64,000 bases of DNA, taken from the NCBI RefSeq assembly GCF_019649055.1, contig NW_026570349.1, forward strand, positions 248,001 through 312,000. The letters run 5' to 3'. The first letter of the stretch is position 1, and each line of letters begins with the position of its first letter. Below the pieces are notes generated by a model. That model did not search any database. It was given only the letters and a program-made list of their open reading frames with translations, and was not told the DNA's origin. This document shows, in pieces, positions 50,552 through 63,582 of the stretch. The stretch is from Paramacrobiotus metropolitanus. Its lineage: Eukaryota; Tardigrada; Eutardigrada; Parachela; Macrobiotidae. A program made the translations under genes and the position numbers.

Positions 50552-52271
50552 ACCAGGACTTATGGATGTGCAGCAGAGCTATTCCGTCCCCGAAATTCTG
50601 ACATTCAGTGCGAAGTTAGCGTATAAATACTCGGCTTATATACGATTGGATGAAGGGTTCGGCCCCCATTGGGATGGCGATGTATCCTCTGGCTCCCCCT
50701 GGCCTCGTGACGCCGGTATGTTGGGAGTCTTGGGACAAGAATGTGGTGGCGTTCCGTGGACGACGTTTGTTTATCCACGCCGCGGAGGACATTCCCAGCT
50801 ATACCGGACTGAAAGATGTTAGTCAAGTCGTTTTCGAAATTTCGCCTGGTTGAAATTTAATCAAATGATACTACCCTAGTTTTTCTGTGCTTTAGAATTC
50901 AACAGAACGTTGAAATTCTGAAGCGTATTCTTAGCAAATCGAAATAGGATTAATTCTCTTTCTTCTAGCTGCGATACAGTCGGATGCACGAACCGTACTA
51001 TCTGACACGAGCCGGGCGTCGAGCTGAATTCGAGAAGCTGCACGGATATCCGTGCACATGCCGGAAATGCACACCGGCATACGTAAGTCATATTCTGGCA
51101 CTCAGATATGACACGATTTTGCGTTAGGTACAGATAAGTTGCGTAGCGATTTATATAAGTAAATCTCTCATGCTCTCACCATTGCAACTCTCGCATAGCA
51201 GAACGTTACTTACTTTCCTACCAGAACAAAATAGTTTAATGTGGTCGCTGGTCATTGTTCTGTACCTTCGCTATGCTATCGCCTTGTTAACATAAATTTC
51301 ATAGCAGAAAAATTTCTTGTGAAAATCCAATCCTTGTAAATAACGTAACAGAAAGCCGCGGAAACCCCTCTAGCTTTGCGTAACCTTTGAATTGCCAATC
51401 TAATAATGACTGTATCGTGCGCTGTATCGCTTTTAATGCAGTGTTACTCCAGGCCTTTGTCTGTCACAGGAGGCTGATATAAATCCGCTGAAATGCATTA
51501 CCGTTGGATGTCCGAATCGTATTCCCAGCGACGATCGTGCTTTGCAGCCCTGTGCTGAATGCGGCGCGTTGAACGCGGAACACTTAACGGCGTTCCGACG
51601 TTTCGTGCAGCTGTACGAGACCATTAAGACGCGTTTTCCCAACGAATCCCACCAGGCTAAGGCTAACGAGTTGTGCACGGAGATCGATGCTGCCGGCATC
51701 CTGCAACCGGATGCGCATCTACGTTACGCGTGCGGCTGGGAATTGCCGCGGAATTTGTACGATAAGAACCGCTTCAAAGATGGCTGGAAGATGATGCAGG
51801 AGATGACTGTCTGCATACGGTATACACCACTTTAAATTTGTTATCGATTCGGTACTTGGTGATATAATTTTGCCTAACATATAAGGAAACGAAGCACTAG
51901 AATTCCGCGTAATACTATTCCACGTAATCGGCGTTGCCGCCTTGATGATTATTTTTTACAGAAACATTTATCCAAAATACGAAGTTTTCCGCGCTTTTGT
52001 GCTGTCGGCTGCCGCAGTATCTTCAACAGCAGCTCTAAGGAAGCGAGTGCTGGAGCAGATTGTCTAGCTGTCAGCTGCGGATAGGAAACAGCTGAAAGCG
52101 ATGCCCGACCAAACATTTTCTGTTGCTTTCAGTTATATTCGAGAAGCGAGAGACATTCTTGTTCTGTTATATGGTGAACGTTCCAACGAAGTCCTCAGGA
52201 GCAATAACATGCTCACGCGTGTCGAAGGTTTAGTGGGAGACATCGAGAAAGCTTTCCGTGACAGGAAATAG
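50552..52271 (+). pseudogene. SMYD-like gene copy A, 3' exons 4-7
   Basis: Exon 4 (50552-50817) begins in one frame (SVPEILTFSAKL) and finishes in another (PIGMAMYPLAPP, VTPVCWESW), a one-base frameshift near 50640. Exons 5 (50969-51082) and 6 (51470-51819) are open and match copies B and C in length and phase. Exon 7 (51962-52271) is the same length as in B but has an in-frame TAG at 52065-52067. Together with the truncated exon 1, missing exon 2 and the 30.8-kb insertion upstream, this copy is dead. Exons 5 and 6 are still clean, so decay looks recent. Confidence 0.88.
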
Positions 52272-53085
52272 CTGCAAAAATGTGGTATCATTTCTCTAAT
52301 GACCGGCTTTTTTTGCTTTAGCTTCTGCTTATGTCTTTATGAAGTATTTCGTTCTTGTCGTACTTTTACAATTTGAAGTCACTCGGTTCTGCTCGTAAAC
52401 TAATCACTTGTACTTTAAAGTTTAAGGTGCATATTAATTTTGGTCCCAACACACAATTAAGTACGAAACGCGTCACACGGAGAGCTAATGTTCGGTTAGT
52501 TGAGTTGTACAGAAAGAATGCGGAAAATCGATGTGTACTTGCAGCATAAAGAAACTTGGCCATCGATACGGTCCAGTACAGTGCATATATTTCTTTGCAG
52601 CATTACATCAAACTACTCGGTAACTCACCGTCAGATCAAGCCGCCGCCGTTTCTCATGTAGTGGGATGTTTATTGACTAACAGCGTATATCCGAATAGCT
52701 GTGTCATTGTGGCGAATTGAATAGGCAAGTTTGAAACTTGTCTCAATGACTCAATCTACTAAAAGCCTAAAACTACTTTCAATCCCTCCAAGTTCGTTCA
52801 GTCAACCACGCTTTTGATTCAGCGAGTTTGTTGCGTTGTTGAGTATTCATACGGAATACGGATGTTATCGAGACAGTTTTAAAAAATATACTCCTCTCAC
52901 GCGGAATTTCGAAAATCAGCCTTAACCGTTCTTGTTCCGAATTTCACGACTAATGGTGTATTCTGAAAACTTTGATAGGAGCATATTTTAGAAACCTGCA
53001 CAAGGGTCTCGATACGGGCCTGGATGCACCTGCTAACTTGTTGTTTTCCATAATTACTGTACTTAGCGTCCGTTTAAACCTCACA
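52272..53085. other. Intergenic region between SMYD copies A and B
   Basis: About 0.8 kb, AT-rich, no gene supported. The promoter of copy B should lie here but no clear TATA box was found. Confidence 0.5.
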
Positions 53086-55754
53086 ATGGAAAAGGCGCCT
53101 AGCCATGGCAGCAGCCGCAGTTACTTTATTGGAGACATGGTAATCTCCTGCGACCCGTTGGTGTGGGTATTGGAGAGCAGCGCTTACAAGACGCTCTGTG
53201 CTTATTGTTTTCAAGAAAGCCAAGAACTGCGAGCATGTTCGGGATGCCACCTGCATCGCTACTGCAATCCTGTTTGTCAGGTACGGTAATCAGCAAGTAC
53301 GGTAGAACTCTTGCTTCTGAGTAATCGAGTAACCTGATAACTGAGCACCCGTAATTGGTGGGGCTCACTAAATATTTCTTGTCTCCTACCTAGTTAAAAA
53401 GGAAATTTAGAGCTGATTTTATGCAGTACATGCGATTGCCCATAGCGTTTAACTTCGGCAATTTATTAAGAACAGATAACCCGATTAACGGGACTAAAGA
53501 CTATGTTTTTAATGTGCCATAGGGCTCAATTTGATTGTTACACAGGCTGCGGACTGGAAAGCGGAACATAAGCTGGAATGCGCCATGCTGAAAAAGATCG
53601 GCACTGGTACGCGCCCTCGACCAGAGCGCGGTCCACTGGGTGAATCAGCATCGGGCAACTATCCCGTCCCTACGGATATGATCGCCAAGCTGGCCAATAA
53701 AATCAAGGTTTGTGCTGTGTAAAGATCCTCTTTGAACGAATCCCTGCTTGTTTGCTTATAGTAATGATGGTTTAGCACTCAAGCTGTTGTTTTCTTCTAC
53801 TGAACCCTGATGGCAAATTTACTAATTGAAATGTGGTTCAATATATAGCTAGCGTGCTGACAAATTTTGCGAAGAATTCTTACTATCTTTTAATCAGATG
53901 GTACGATACAGAAAACGGGAAAGATAATCCATGCTTGGTAGTAGTCACTAGTTGGTATTGTTGGGATCCAGGCTCGTTACAGTGCATGTTTTCTTCAGTT
54001 AAATACGATGATGGACATCCCGGGCATGGGTCGGAAATCGACCAAAGATCTTCTGCTCATGCTGCCGGAAAATCCCATGCAAGCGGAAGTCGAATGGAAG
54101 CTACAACCAGCGTAAGCTTTTTTCCTCCATGTATAGACCCGACCTTGTTCAGGTCATTCTGCGCTCGTAGGTTATCGGCTATGGAGTCGCGAAATTCCCT
54201 GATAGACGAGTTGCCAGCAGCGGAATTTTTGGCGTACTACGGAATGCTCCGCTACAACGTTCTGCCCATTTACGATATGCTCGCCGCACCGATCGGCTTA
54301 GCCGTGTATCCGCAGGCACCGCCGCGACGAATGACGCCGGTGTGCTGGGACATTAACGTGGTATTACACTACCGCGGGCGCCGGCTGGTTATACATGCCG
54401 TTCAAGACATTCCGCGTTACACAGGGCTTGAAGATGTAGGTACAGTAGGTTGCGTATGTACGTAGCATCCAGCGCATCGTAATGCAAACTGTTTAGGTTT
54501 AGCAGGCCCGTTTCACACTCGCACTACGTGTTCGATTAACGTTGCATTTTAACCAACGATTTACAAAAAATTGGCAGTTAACATAGCGGTTTCAGAATAC
54601 ACGCGAAATTTGAATTGACAAGACGTGTGTATATATCAGTATTATTCAGTACAGTAGTTGATTAGTGAAACCGGTCCAAAACCAAAGGGTGTTCGGTTAC
54701 AATACGCAGATTCCAACGGGCATAAAATGAGTACTAAAACATTTTGTAATTTTGCAGCTACGATACAACGACACCCGGGAACCATTCAGTTTACCACGAG
54801 CTGAACGTCGCCTCAGATTTGAGAAGCGTTACGATTATGCGTGTACTTGTCGCCGATGCACGGAAGAATATGTACGGTAGCTACAAGCAGTTTCTTATTT
54901 TTGTGATTGATGCAGTGTGCGGCAAAAGTGTCAATGCTGTTTCCGACCACTGCGACAGAAAATACACTTTGATACAAAAGGTTTTCTGAGTGATGCAATT
55001 TCGGCTGGTATGGTTGTTTTTAGGATGCGGAGATTAATTCGTTACGTTGTGTAACAGTTGGATGTACGAATCGGATTCCCAGCGACAGCCGTGCAAACAC
55101 AGCCTGCTCAGAATGCGGTGCTATTAACACTGACCGGCTCATGCAGTTCCGCCGTTTCGTGCTCCAGTACGAGGCCATTGGGCGCTGCCCGAGAAAGCTC
55201 CACAAAGACATGCTTATGGCGCTGTGCAAGGAAACGGAAGCTGCCGGCATCCTGCAGCCGGATGCGCATGTCCGTTTTGTCTCCGGCTGGGAATTGCCGG
55301 ATCAATATTACGATGAGGGCCGCTTTGAAGAGGGCTGGCAGATGGTGCAGGAATTACTTGTCTGTGCACGGTAAGGTTCGGTAGTTTCGAATTTTAGAAT
55401 TTAGGAAAGTCAACAAAGCAGTGAAATATGCTAATCATCTTCAGGAAAATATATCCAAAGTATGCTGCTTTCCGGGTTCTTCTCCTGATGTCAGCGGGGA
55501 TGTCGGCCATTACGGCGCTGCATCGGCACGTGCTGAATGGGGCGAACCAGCTGTCGAAACCGGGAAGACAAGAGCTGGAAACATTAGTCGCGCAAGTTTT
55601 CGGTCTCGTGATCGAATATTGTGAGGAAAGCCTGGATATTCTGGCGGTGCTGTTTGGGAAGACGTCCAAGGAGTCTCAGACCGGCTATGCTGATTTTACG
55701 GAGGTGGTGGCAAAAATGCGTTGCATCGAGCATATTCTTCGCGGCAGCAAGTGA
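53086..55754 (+). CDS. SMYD-like protein B (MYND finger, degenerate SET), 501 aa
   Basis: Seven exons: 53086-53280, 53546-53707, 53999-54111, 54171-54435, 54758-54871, 55024-55370, 55445-55754; all borders GT-AG and all phases agree. The MYND zinc finger is complete (C38, C41, C51, C54, C60, C64, H73, C77) and inserted, as in SMYD proteins, after a short SET-N segment (GDMVISCDPLVW). The SET-core region in exon 4 reads PIGLAVYPQAPP then MTPVCWDINVV where active enzymes have NHSC-x-PN, and RYTGLED where they have GEE-x-x-x-SY. The post-SET cysteines (ACTCRRC) are kept. Exons 6-7 form the helical C-terminal domain. I infer loss of lysine methyltransferase activity but retained MYND-mediated protein binding. 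Confidence 0.9.
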
Positions 55755-56439
55755 CGGCTGATAACGTTTCTTTCTAATAAGTGCAACTTAGCGCTGCTTC
55801 TGTTCTTGTTGCGTATTGAGAAATGGTGCTAACGAACTGAGAGTACGTACATTTCTATTGCGTTGTTTTGATTAGCTAGGTAGTCCGCCGGACGACATTG
55901 TTCATGTTCTGTGCGTGACCACTCTCAATTAAAAGAATTATTCTCGTGGCGTTCGTGATATGGGTGGAGCGAAGAATATGCCTACCGTTCTACTAACCAA
56001 AAATTAACAACACCCGAAAATGTATTAACATACTGTGCGATGGAATTCTTAACAAAAAACGAGCGTTGCTTCCAAATTTTAAGAAAATGTACCTAGCAAA
56101 ATATTGTTTCCTGTGTAAAGTGATGATTTAGACTAAGCACGGTCTTAAAAAGTTTGCGTGATGTACACAAACCACTGCGCACGAGCTTGAAAACTTTCAC
56201 CGGTCATGGCCCCCTTGGACACAGCCGGATGGTGATGTCCTGCGCTTCCCGGCAGTAATTCGGTATAAACAGGGGCGCGTTGGCCGATGTGGTTTTCACT
56301 TTTCATTTAATGCCTCTCCGCGTCCGTCAGTTTCCCAATTTTTCTAAAACACTCGCTTTTCAAGCGCTAGAGCGACGATGCTCCGGCCAGTGCCAGAGCC
56401 ATAACGCAAAACGCGGGGCATTTCGGGTGAAAAGTACAG
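55755..56439. other. Intergenic region after SMYD copy B
   Basis: About 0.7 kb; no gene supported. Confidence 0.5.
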
Positions 56440-56765
56440 ATCCGCGTAGCGCGTCGCATTCCGAGCGACGCCCGTGCTCTTCAGCCCTGTGACGAATGCG
56501 GTGCGCTGCATGCAGATCAGTTTATAGAGTTCCGTTGTTTCGTGGCTCAACTGGAAACCATCACACGCATTTCCCAGAAGAATTCCAAACGGCTATGGCT
56601 ATCAACCTGTGCAAAGAAATGGACTCTGCCGGTATCCTGCATTCGGATTCCGGATGCACATATCCGTTTCGTCTGTAGCTGGGAACTGCCGCGAAAATCT
56701 GTCTGATGAGGCCGCTTCAAAGAAGGCTGGAAGATGATCCAGGAAATTATTATTCCTGTGCGGTA
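56440..56765 (+). pseudogene. SMYD-like exon 6 relic
   Basis: The sequence matches exon 6 of copies A-C across a CDECGALHADQF segment, an ILHSDS piece and RFKEGWKMIQE, but in several frames with stop codons, and it ends with a CGGTAGG where the exon-6 donor sits. No other exon of this copy remains nearby. It is evidence for a further, lost array member. Confidence 0.75.
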
Positions 56766-57059
56766 GGTTGATGTGATTAAGCTTTCTAGAATTTTCTACA
56801 GTCGTAACTTACTGACCGCATGTTGCGCGTTGCAAATTTAATAGTTTTTTTCCCTATATAGATCTTGGCCATAGGATGCCATCCGAAGAGGCCAGCCCAC
56901 TTCGAAGATGCTTTTAAATTTATACGTACGTCCGTGCTCGCAAATAGTACGTACAGTTTTATGGAGATGTTTTACCAATGATAACCGAACTAATTTTATT
57001 ACAGTACGTACTCTATTAAAGTTATTAACGTTTGAAGCCTTTCTAGCATCGGTGTACGC

Positions 57060-58058
57060 TGTGCGGCCTCTCATTTCCAGATTTTACGCGCCAGCTGGTG
57101 ACCGTATGACGCAATCGGCTGTAGAGAACTGGCTACCGACGACAAACTGCACGCTACCAGAAGATTGTGTGCGAAAGTTTCAGTACGTGTGGGATGTACC
57201 GATGATTGACAGGGATGTATCAGAACTGATGTTATCAACGGTTGGCAATGAGCGCACAAGAGCCGTTTTGTTGGCTGCATTTAGCAGAGATTCCGGGGCT
57301 TGGCTGAATGCGTTACCGGCGCCTTGTCTTGGAACGTTTTTACGAGACGAAGAAGTCAGAGTTGGAGTGGCATTACGTTTTGGATTGCCTGTACGTAGTG
57401 ACAGCTCATAACTGCGTGGCATGCGGCAAATTAGTGGAAACGAATGGCCATCACGGGCTTTCCTACAATAAATCAACGAAAGGGCGATGGGCCAGACATA
57501 GAGAAATGAACAGTATTGCCAAAAACTGTTGCGAGAGCGCAGGATACCCTTGTCAACTGGAACCGACGGGCCTATCACAAAGTCCGGCGATTCGACCTGA
57601 CGGCATGACGCTTATTCCAGTCCGTCAGGGAAAGCCTGTTGTATGGGATGTCACAACTTGGTGTACAGTAGCCGATTCCCATGTCCACGGAAGTTCGAAA
57701 AAGGCAGGAAGTGTGGCTCACCTGGCAGAAAATGAAAAGCGACGGAAATACTCTCCACTGGAAAGTTGACACCTGTTCTATCCCTTACTCCTTAGTTGTT
57801 GCAACGTTTGGTGTTTTCGGCCCAGCTTTAAGTGAATTTGTACATTTTATGGGCCGTAAAACTCGTGAATTAACTGGAGAAGCGCGTTCTACTTCTTTTA
57901 TGAAGCAACGTTTTAGTTTGGCTGTCATTAAGGGAAATGCTGCTGCTGTGTTAAGGGATTTGGCCCGGTACATGTTGCGCGCGAAAACGGATTTCACGCC
58001 TCTGTATATAAATCATTTGGCTACAGAATGTCAAAAAGCAACCCAAAAAAGTGTTTGA
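57060..58058 (+). pseudogene. 3' end of a non-LTR retrotransposon with restriction-like endonuclease, frameshifted
   Basis: Three consecutive frames align to the C-terminal part of a LINE protein family: SGAWLNALPAPCLGTFLRDEE (57270-57350), then after a shift near 57390-57405 a NCVACGKL...GHHGLSYN zinc-like segment, an EPTGL, IRPDGMTL and VVWDVTTW series (57550-57665), then after a second shift near 57765 FGVFGPALSEF and FSLAVIKGNAAAVLRDLA. The E...PDG...WD pattern is that of a PD-(D/E)xK (restriction-like) endonuclease of site-selective LINEs. The reverse transcriptase is missing, as expected of 5' truncation. It lies between two members of the SMYD array. The relic at 10791-11394 appears to be the other end of the same protein type. 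Confidence 0.75.
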
Positions 58059-58737
58059 AAGTGCGCGAAAGCGAATATTCCCGTCAAAGTACACGCTTTT
58101 AGTGCTATGTACCGGGCCAAATTCCTTAAGTACGTTGCCTTTTAACCCACGGGCGGATAGAGATTTGGCTGTTTTTTTAATGTTTAAATTTTAACTGTAA
58201 AGTATTGTGCCCGCGCTTGCACTTTCTGTTGTTAGCTGAAGAAATGGCTGTTAACGTTTTCACTACATACCGCAGTACAAATACAGTACATGCATTCTAC
58301 TCGTATTTCGATAAGTACTTACAAAGTGCACTTCTGCAGTAAGTACGAGTCCAATGCACTTGCAAAAGTTTGCGGATATATCCGGTTGCGCAACTGATTG
58401 ACAGAGCAGAGAGAGAGGGAGTAGAGCAGAGAAACACTGAAACAGAGCACGCTTTCGCGATTGCTGATCAGATCGGTAGTGACAGCGATAAAGCAGGGAC
58501 GGCGTTTTATACGCGGCGATCACTCTTGCTGTCTTGCACGCACAGAGTCGCCACAGACAGACGTTTGTCTGGAGAGAGGTCAACGGTACGGAGCAAATCA
58601 GTTTCGATATCCATAGTCTAGAAAGTAGAAATCCGTTGCATTTGGCTTTCGTTGCGCTGCATTTTTCATACTGTAATTTTAACAGAATATCGCTGTTCGT
58701 TGTGCAGTATTAAGCAAATAAAATCCGTGAATTTAAG

Positions 58738-61700
58738 ATGGAGATGAAGGTGGCTAAACTGCCCATGGGCAGGCGTTCTTTTACGGCTGGAGATGTTGTG
58801 ATGTGCTGTGAGCCCGTGGTGTGGGTACTGGAGAGTGGCGCCTACAAAACACGCTGTGCTTATTGTCTGCGGCAAAGCCAGAACCTGGTCACCTGTGCCA
58901 GATGCAACCTGCATCGCTACTGCAGCGTCGCTTGTCAGGTAAGGACTCCTTCTGTCTCGGCCACCGACCGCGTTGACAAGATTCGGCGTGCGAATTTACC
59001 ACAACGGTCAGAGCTGAGAGTTCATCATACAGCTGACAGCAATATGATTATAGTCATCAAATTAGAGATGGCAACGGCCGGCTAAACGGCTGACCTTTCG
59101 GCTGACGGCCGGCTGAAATCCTTAGCCGGCTAACTTAACGCGGCTGGAAGTCCCAGCCGGCTATGGCGGCTGACCAATTTTTCCAGCCGGGCTTAGCCGG
59201 CTATCGCCGGCTAAGCCGTTTAAGCCATTATCAAAATTATTAATAATTTCTGAAAATAAAAACTGCTGCTTGTTATGCCGTACTACGTAACTGCAGTCTA
59301 CGGCGACGAGTATGGGATAAGCAATAACGAGTATTGGATAAGACCAGCTTTTTAACTGGAATTCCTGTATCGGGGGCGGGTGCGGAAGAAACTGCCGTGG
59401 CATCGATCGTAGAACCCGGAGTCGCTGGTGGTTGGATATCGTCTTCTGTGTCGGCAGTACGATAGTTATACCGTGTAGCGTCTTCCGCGGCATCTTCTGC
59501 AATTTCTTGCATCAACGGGGGCCTCCAAAAGGCATACTAATAACTGTTTTGCACTGATCAAGAAAATTAAAACTGCGTGACAAAACAGCTCATATTGCGT
59601 TCAATGCATTTGCTTTCACGCAAACCGTACAGCGACAGCCGCAGACTCACAGTAGCAATCTCAGTATTAGCATTCTGCATTTGTGATTCGGGAATTCCTG
59701 CCCAAGCAGCATGCAGTGCAACTGCAGAATTTACGCAGACTTGAATCGTGCGTCGATGCGGCGAATGCGCCGTGCGTTTTTTCGAATGCGCCAGTCGCAC
59801 GACAATGCAGCCGCGCAAGCCGCTTAGCCGAAGCGGCCGCCGGCTAAGCCTCAGCCGGCTGGAATCCTTAGCCGGCGTAGACAGCCGGCCTGTCGTCGGC
59901 TACGGCTCCCAAAAATGCTCAGCCGGCTGGCTAATAGCCGGCTAAGCCGCGGCTTAGCCGGCTTTCAGCCAGCCGCTGCCATCTCTACATCAAATTACCG
60001 ATTGGGATTGTTTGTATAGACTGCTGACTTGGAGCTGGAGCATAACCTGGAATGCACACTACTGCAGCAGGCGACTGGTATGGAAACTGCGCCAACACCA
60101 CCGGACAGCAGCGCGGAGTACAGTTTCGACGTGCCTCAAGAGCTCATCGCCAAGTTGGCCAACAAAATCAAGGTAAATGTGGCATTTTTCGGTTTGGTAC
60201 ACCACCCCAATAGAAGTGTTGCCACAGAGCTCGTGACGTCACGAACCGAAAAAAAAGCCGAACCGTGGCAAAACCGACAGCGAATTTACCCGAAGCGCCA
60301 ACAGAAATAATCAACTGCAGCCAATATAGGCATTTTCAACCGGAAATGCGCGGCAGTATGGGTAACTAGGAAATTTGTTTGTAGCTATAACTTTGGTGCC
60401 GCAGAAATCTGTATTTCTACGTTCCCCTTTTGCAAATTATCCCTGTATGCTAATTATTTTGACACAATCTGCTTATCAAAACTTTATTTGGTTGGTGAGC
60501 AATGGAGGTGCGAACATGGACCCAATAGCGCTGCAGCTTACGGGGAAATCGCTTCCGCTCCACCAGCTCTTGTCACGTGATCAAAAGTCACCTGTGGCAA
60601 CACTTCTATAACGCCCCTGGGTTCCAGTGGTGTGATTTTCTGGCTAACGTGATAGTTGAGATCTAAACGGAAGTGATGAAGTGGTTGCGGGGCATCGGTA
60701 CAATGGCTGCTCAATGTAATTTGCATCTGCTGTGGTCCTTAGTTAAACCAGATGGTGGATGTTCCGGGAATGGGTCAGAAGTCTGTCAAAGATCTGCTGT
60801 CCATTCTGCCAACCAATCCCGATCAAGCGGAAATCGAACGCAGTCTGCTGCCAAAGTAGGTGCTTTTTTCCCACATGTATCAGCCATATCTTGCCCGGTT
60901 CTGAACGGATCATGCTGTTTACAGAATATCCGCTGGAGAGTCCAAGCATTCCATGTTAATCGATCTACCTGCAGCCGATGTGTTGACCTATTTTGGAATC
61001 CTGCGCTACAACGTTCTGTCTTTGTTCGATGGGCTGTTTAGCCCCAACCCACGGATCGGCTTGGCGCTGTATCCACATGGACCGCACTCGATGACGCCGG
61101 TGTGCTGGGACATCAATGTGGTGGTGAACTACCAAGCCCGACGTACCGTCATGCATGCCGTGGAAGACATTCCGCAGTATACCGGACCGTCAGATGTGAG
61201 TCCTTAAAGCGTTCTTTGGTTTTAAGAAATTCTCTGGGTTCCTTTAAGCTTCAGAACGTCCATAACTTTGCACGCTGCAACAATCTATAAGCTGAAAACA
61301 AATCGCAGTTTAGCTAATTGTAAGGTGTGCAGGGATAGGCCCTGGTATGGTTAATCATGGTATTATTTTAACAATGTAAAACAAAATTTTAACAATGTAA
61401 CAAAGTATAATGTGATAATTAATAACAATAAGAAATTAATATCAATTTACTTTTTTTAAAAATTTAATTTGAATTATTATTATTATTTATTTATTTATAA
61501 CAATTTAATAATTAATTTATGTTAATATCTGTACTTGCCAATAAGTAGCCATTTTCTAGGTACCAGTGATGACTCATCACTATAATGGGCTTATACTATG
61601 GTTCATCTTGCAGCTACGACACACTACCATCCTGAAAGTATTCTGCCTGACACGAGCGGAGCGTCGTGCTGCATTCGAGCATCACCATGGCTATCCGTGT

Positions 61701-62730
61701 ACTTGTCGACGATGCACGCCGGAATATGTACGTACAAGCCGGTTGATTGATTTCTTGCGTAAATGCCCGTGTTGCTGGCCCGCTCTACTTAAGAAAGTAG
61801 CCAGTACACTACAATTATTTAGCGCAATGAGTAAATTTTATAAAGCGCGTGGCGTGGCGGGCCGCGGTATGCGTAACCCATGAATCTGTACTTCTCGCTG
61901 TACTTTTGCGCATGAAAATACTAAATCCTCGCGCTTGTACGCTCTTGGTCACTTGACCTTAATTCTCTGCTTTTTGCCGTAATTTGCGTTATGGATATGC
62001 GTCATATGCCCACAGGATGCCGAAATTAATCCGTTACGCTGCGTAATGAAGGGCTGCTCGAACCGAATTCCCAGCGACAGCCGTGCACAACAGGCTTGCT
62101 CGGATTGCGGTGCCATCAACAGTGACCGGTTGCAGAAGTTTCGTGAGTTTTCCGAGCAGCATGAGAAGATCCGGACGAGCTACCCGGAGAAGCGCCGCGC
62201 GGCCATGGTCTTGCAGCTCTGCCGAGAAATAGACGCCGCGGGCATTCTGCAGCCGGATGCGCATTTCCGCTACGTGTGCGGCTGGGAATTACCGCAGAAA
62301 TACTTCGACGAAAATCGCTATGAAGAAGGCTGGAAGATGATCGCGGAAATGATTGTTTGCGTGCGGTAAGTTTTCCCGTCTTAAGATGGCATATGACGAG
62401 TGATCGTAGACACAGATAATCAAAAGTGACGGTTGCAGGAAGATTTACCCAAAGTATGCGGTGTTCCGTGCGCGTGAACTGAATTTAGCGGGATGGTCGG
62501 CCATTGATGCGCTGGAAAAGCGAATGCAGAATATTGGGCCGGTTCCGATGTCTCGATCGGCCATCCTTGAAGTGTGTGAGCTGGTGAAGAATTATTGTGG
62601 AGAAGCGAAGGATATTTTAGCGAAGCTGTTTGGCACGCAGTGCTACGGCGCCCAGAAATTCCTAGCCACTTGTGGGCATGTATATATGAAAGCGTTCCGC
62701 ATTCAGCAGGCTCTGTACAGCCGTAAATAA
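58738..62730 (+). CDS. SMYD-like protein C (MYND finger, degenerate SET), 497 aa
   Basis: Seven exons: 58738-58938, 60020-60172, 60743-60855, 60925-61195, 61614-61727, 62016-62365, 62439-62730; borders GT-AG, phases as in copy B. MYND ligands C40, C43, C53, C56, C62, C66, H75 and C79 are all present. Exon 4 has IGLALYPHGPHS then MTPVCWDINVV in place of the SET NHSC box, and QYTGPSD in place of the GEE/SY box. The post-SET CTCRRC is kept. The C-terminal helical domain (KIYPKYAVFR onward) is intact. Intron 1 is enlarged by a MITE (59063-59987). Intact frame and conserved splice sites suggest it is expressed and under selection as a non-catalytic scaffold or MYND-binding protein. Confidence 0.9.
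59063..59987. mobile_element. hAT-type MITE in intron 1 of SMYD copy C
   Basis: 925 bp with terminal inverted repeats TAGAGATGGCAACGGC (left) and its near-complement GCCGCTGCCATCTCTA (right), flanked by the 8-bp direct duplication CATCAAAT (59055-59062 and 59988-59995), the size typical of hAT elements. Both ends are packed with subterminal AGCCGGCT palindromes in both orientations (about 59070-59220 and 59815-59970). The middle contains a minus-strand frame (59515-59273, EIAEDAAEDATRYNY) that may be a remnant of transposase; no complete transposase is present. Confidence 0.88.
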
Positions 62731-63582
62731 TGTTCTTGATGTTGTCCAGTGTGTTTCTTGTTACATTTCTCCTGGCGGTCTTTTTAGCATCATTATTGTT
62801 TTTGTACAGGCCGGTAATTGATTTGAGAACCGAGGAATCGTTCCCGAGTACGTTATTGAATTCCGTGCTACGAGATTGCTTAATGTTTTGCCAGAGCGGG
62901 CTTCATTTCTGCCCACCTGGCTTGTTTTCGCTGTTGTGCTTTACTGTTTCTGAGGACCTCCGTCCCCGCTTTTTGTGTATTTCTGACCGGATCATGTGGC
63001 ACAGTTGCACTGGCTGCAGAGTCCGCTTGTTTCGGTTGATTGGCTTCGACCTTTTGGGTGTGGCGGCAACATCGACAATTATAAATTGCTGTTTCCGGGT
63101 TGTTCAATCCAGGATGTTGTGTAATTTCTCTACTTTGTGTTGACCACCGTACATGGGGACTTATCTGCCATGTACTGTGGATATTATTTTGCTAGATCTG
63201 GAAAATATTTTTTCTTCATCGTTTCAAATATTTTTACGAAGATTGCCGTAAACTACGAATTGTTGATTTAGACTATGTAACATTTAAATCAATAGATGCA
63301 GCGTGGACGAGCTTGTGCCACGCTGCCAAGTGCCAACCCATGGTGGCCGACATGGTACACCAGCGTAGCCTCGGCGAACTCCCGTTGGCTACAGTTCCTT
63401 ACCACTAAGCCTTTCGGGCACCAGTCATTTCTTGCAGTTGCAGATAGCGGATAGCGTATTGTAATTTTGGAAGTAGTACTAGATTTTGTGGTTAAACTAC
63501 TATACACTTTCTCACTTATATCCCAAGTTAACGTGATTTTCCGTTTGATGATAAAATTACCTTGAGCGTCTTCTTTCCCGCA
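62731..63582. other. Intergenic region between SMYD copies C and D
   Basis: About 0.85 kb containing the 3' UTR of copy C and the 5' region of copy D. No separate gene supported. Confidence 0.5.

Noticed and set aside
57785-57997. Minus-strand frames across the LINE relic
   Set aside because: Shadow of the LINE coding sequence, which is clearly on the plus strand.
62730-63143. 137-codon frame with a hydrophobic start, overlapping the stop of SMYD copy C
   Set aside because: Composition typical of 3' UTR translated by chance; no homologue after copies A or B.
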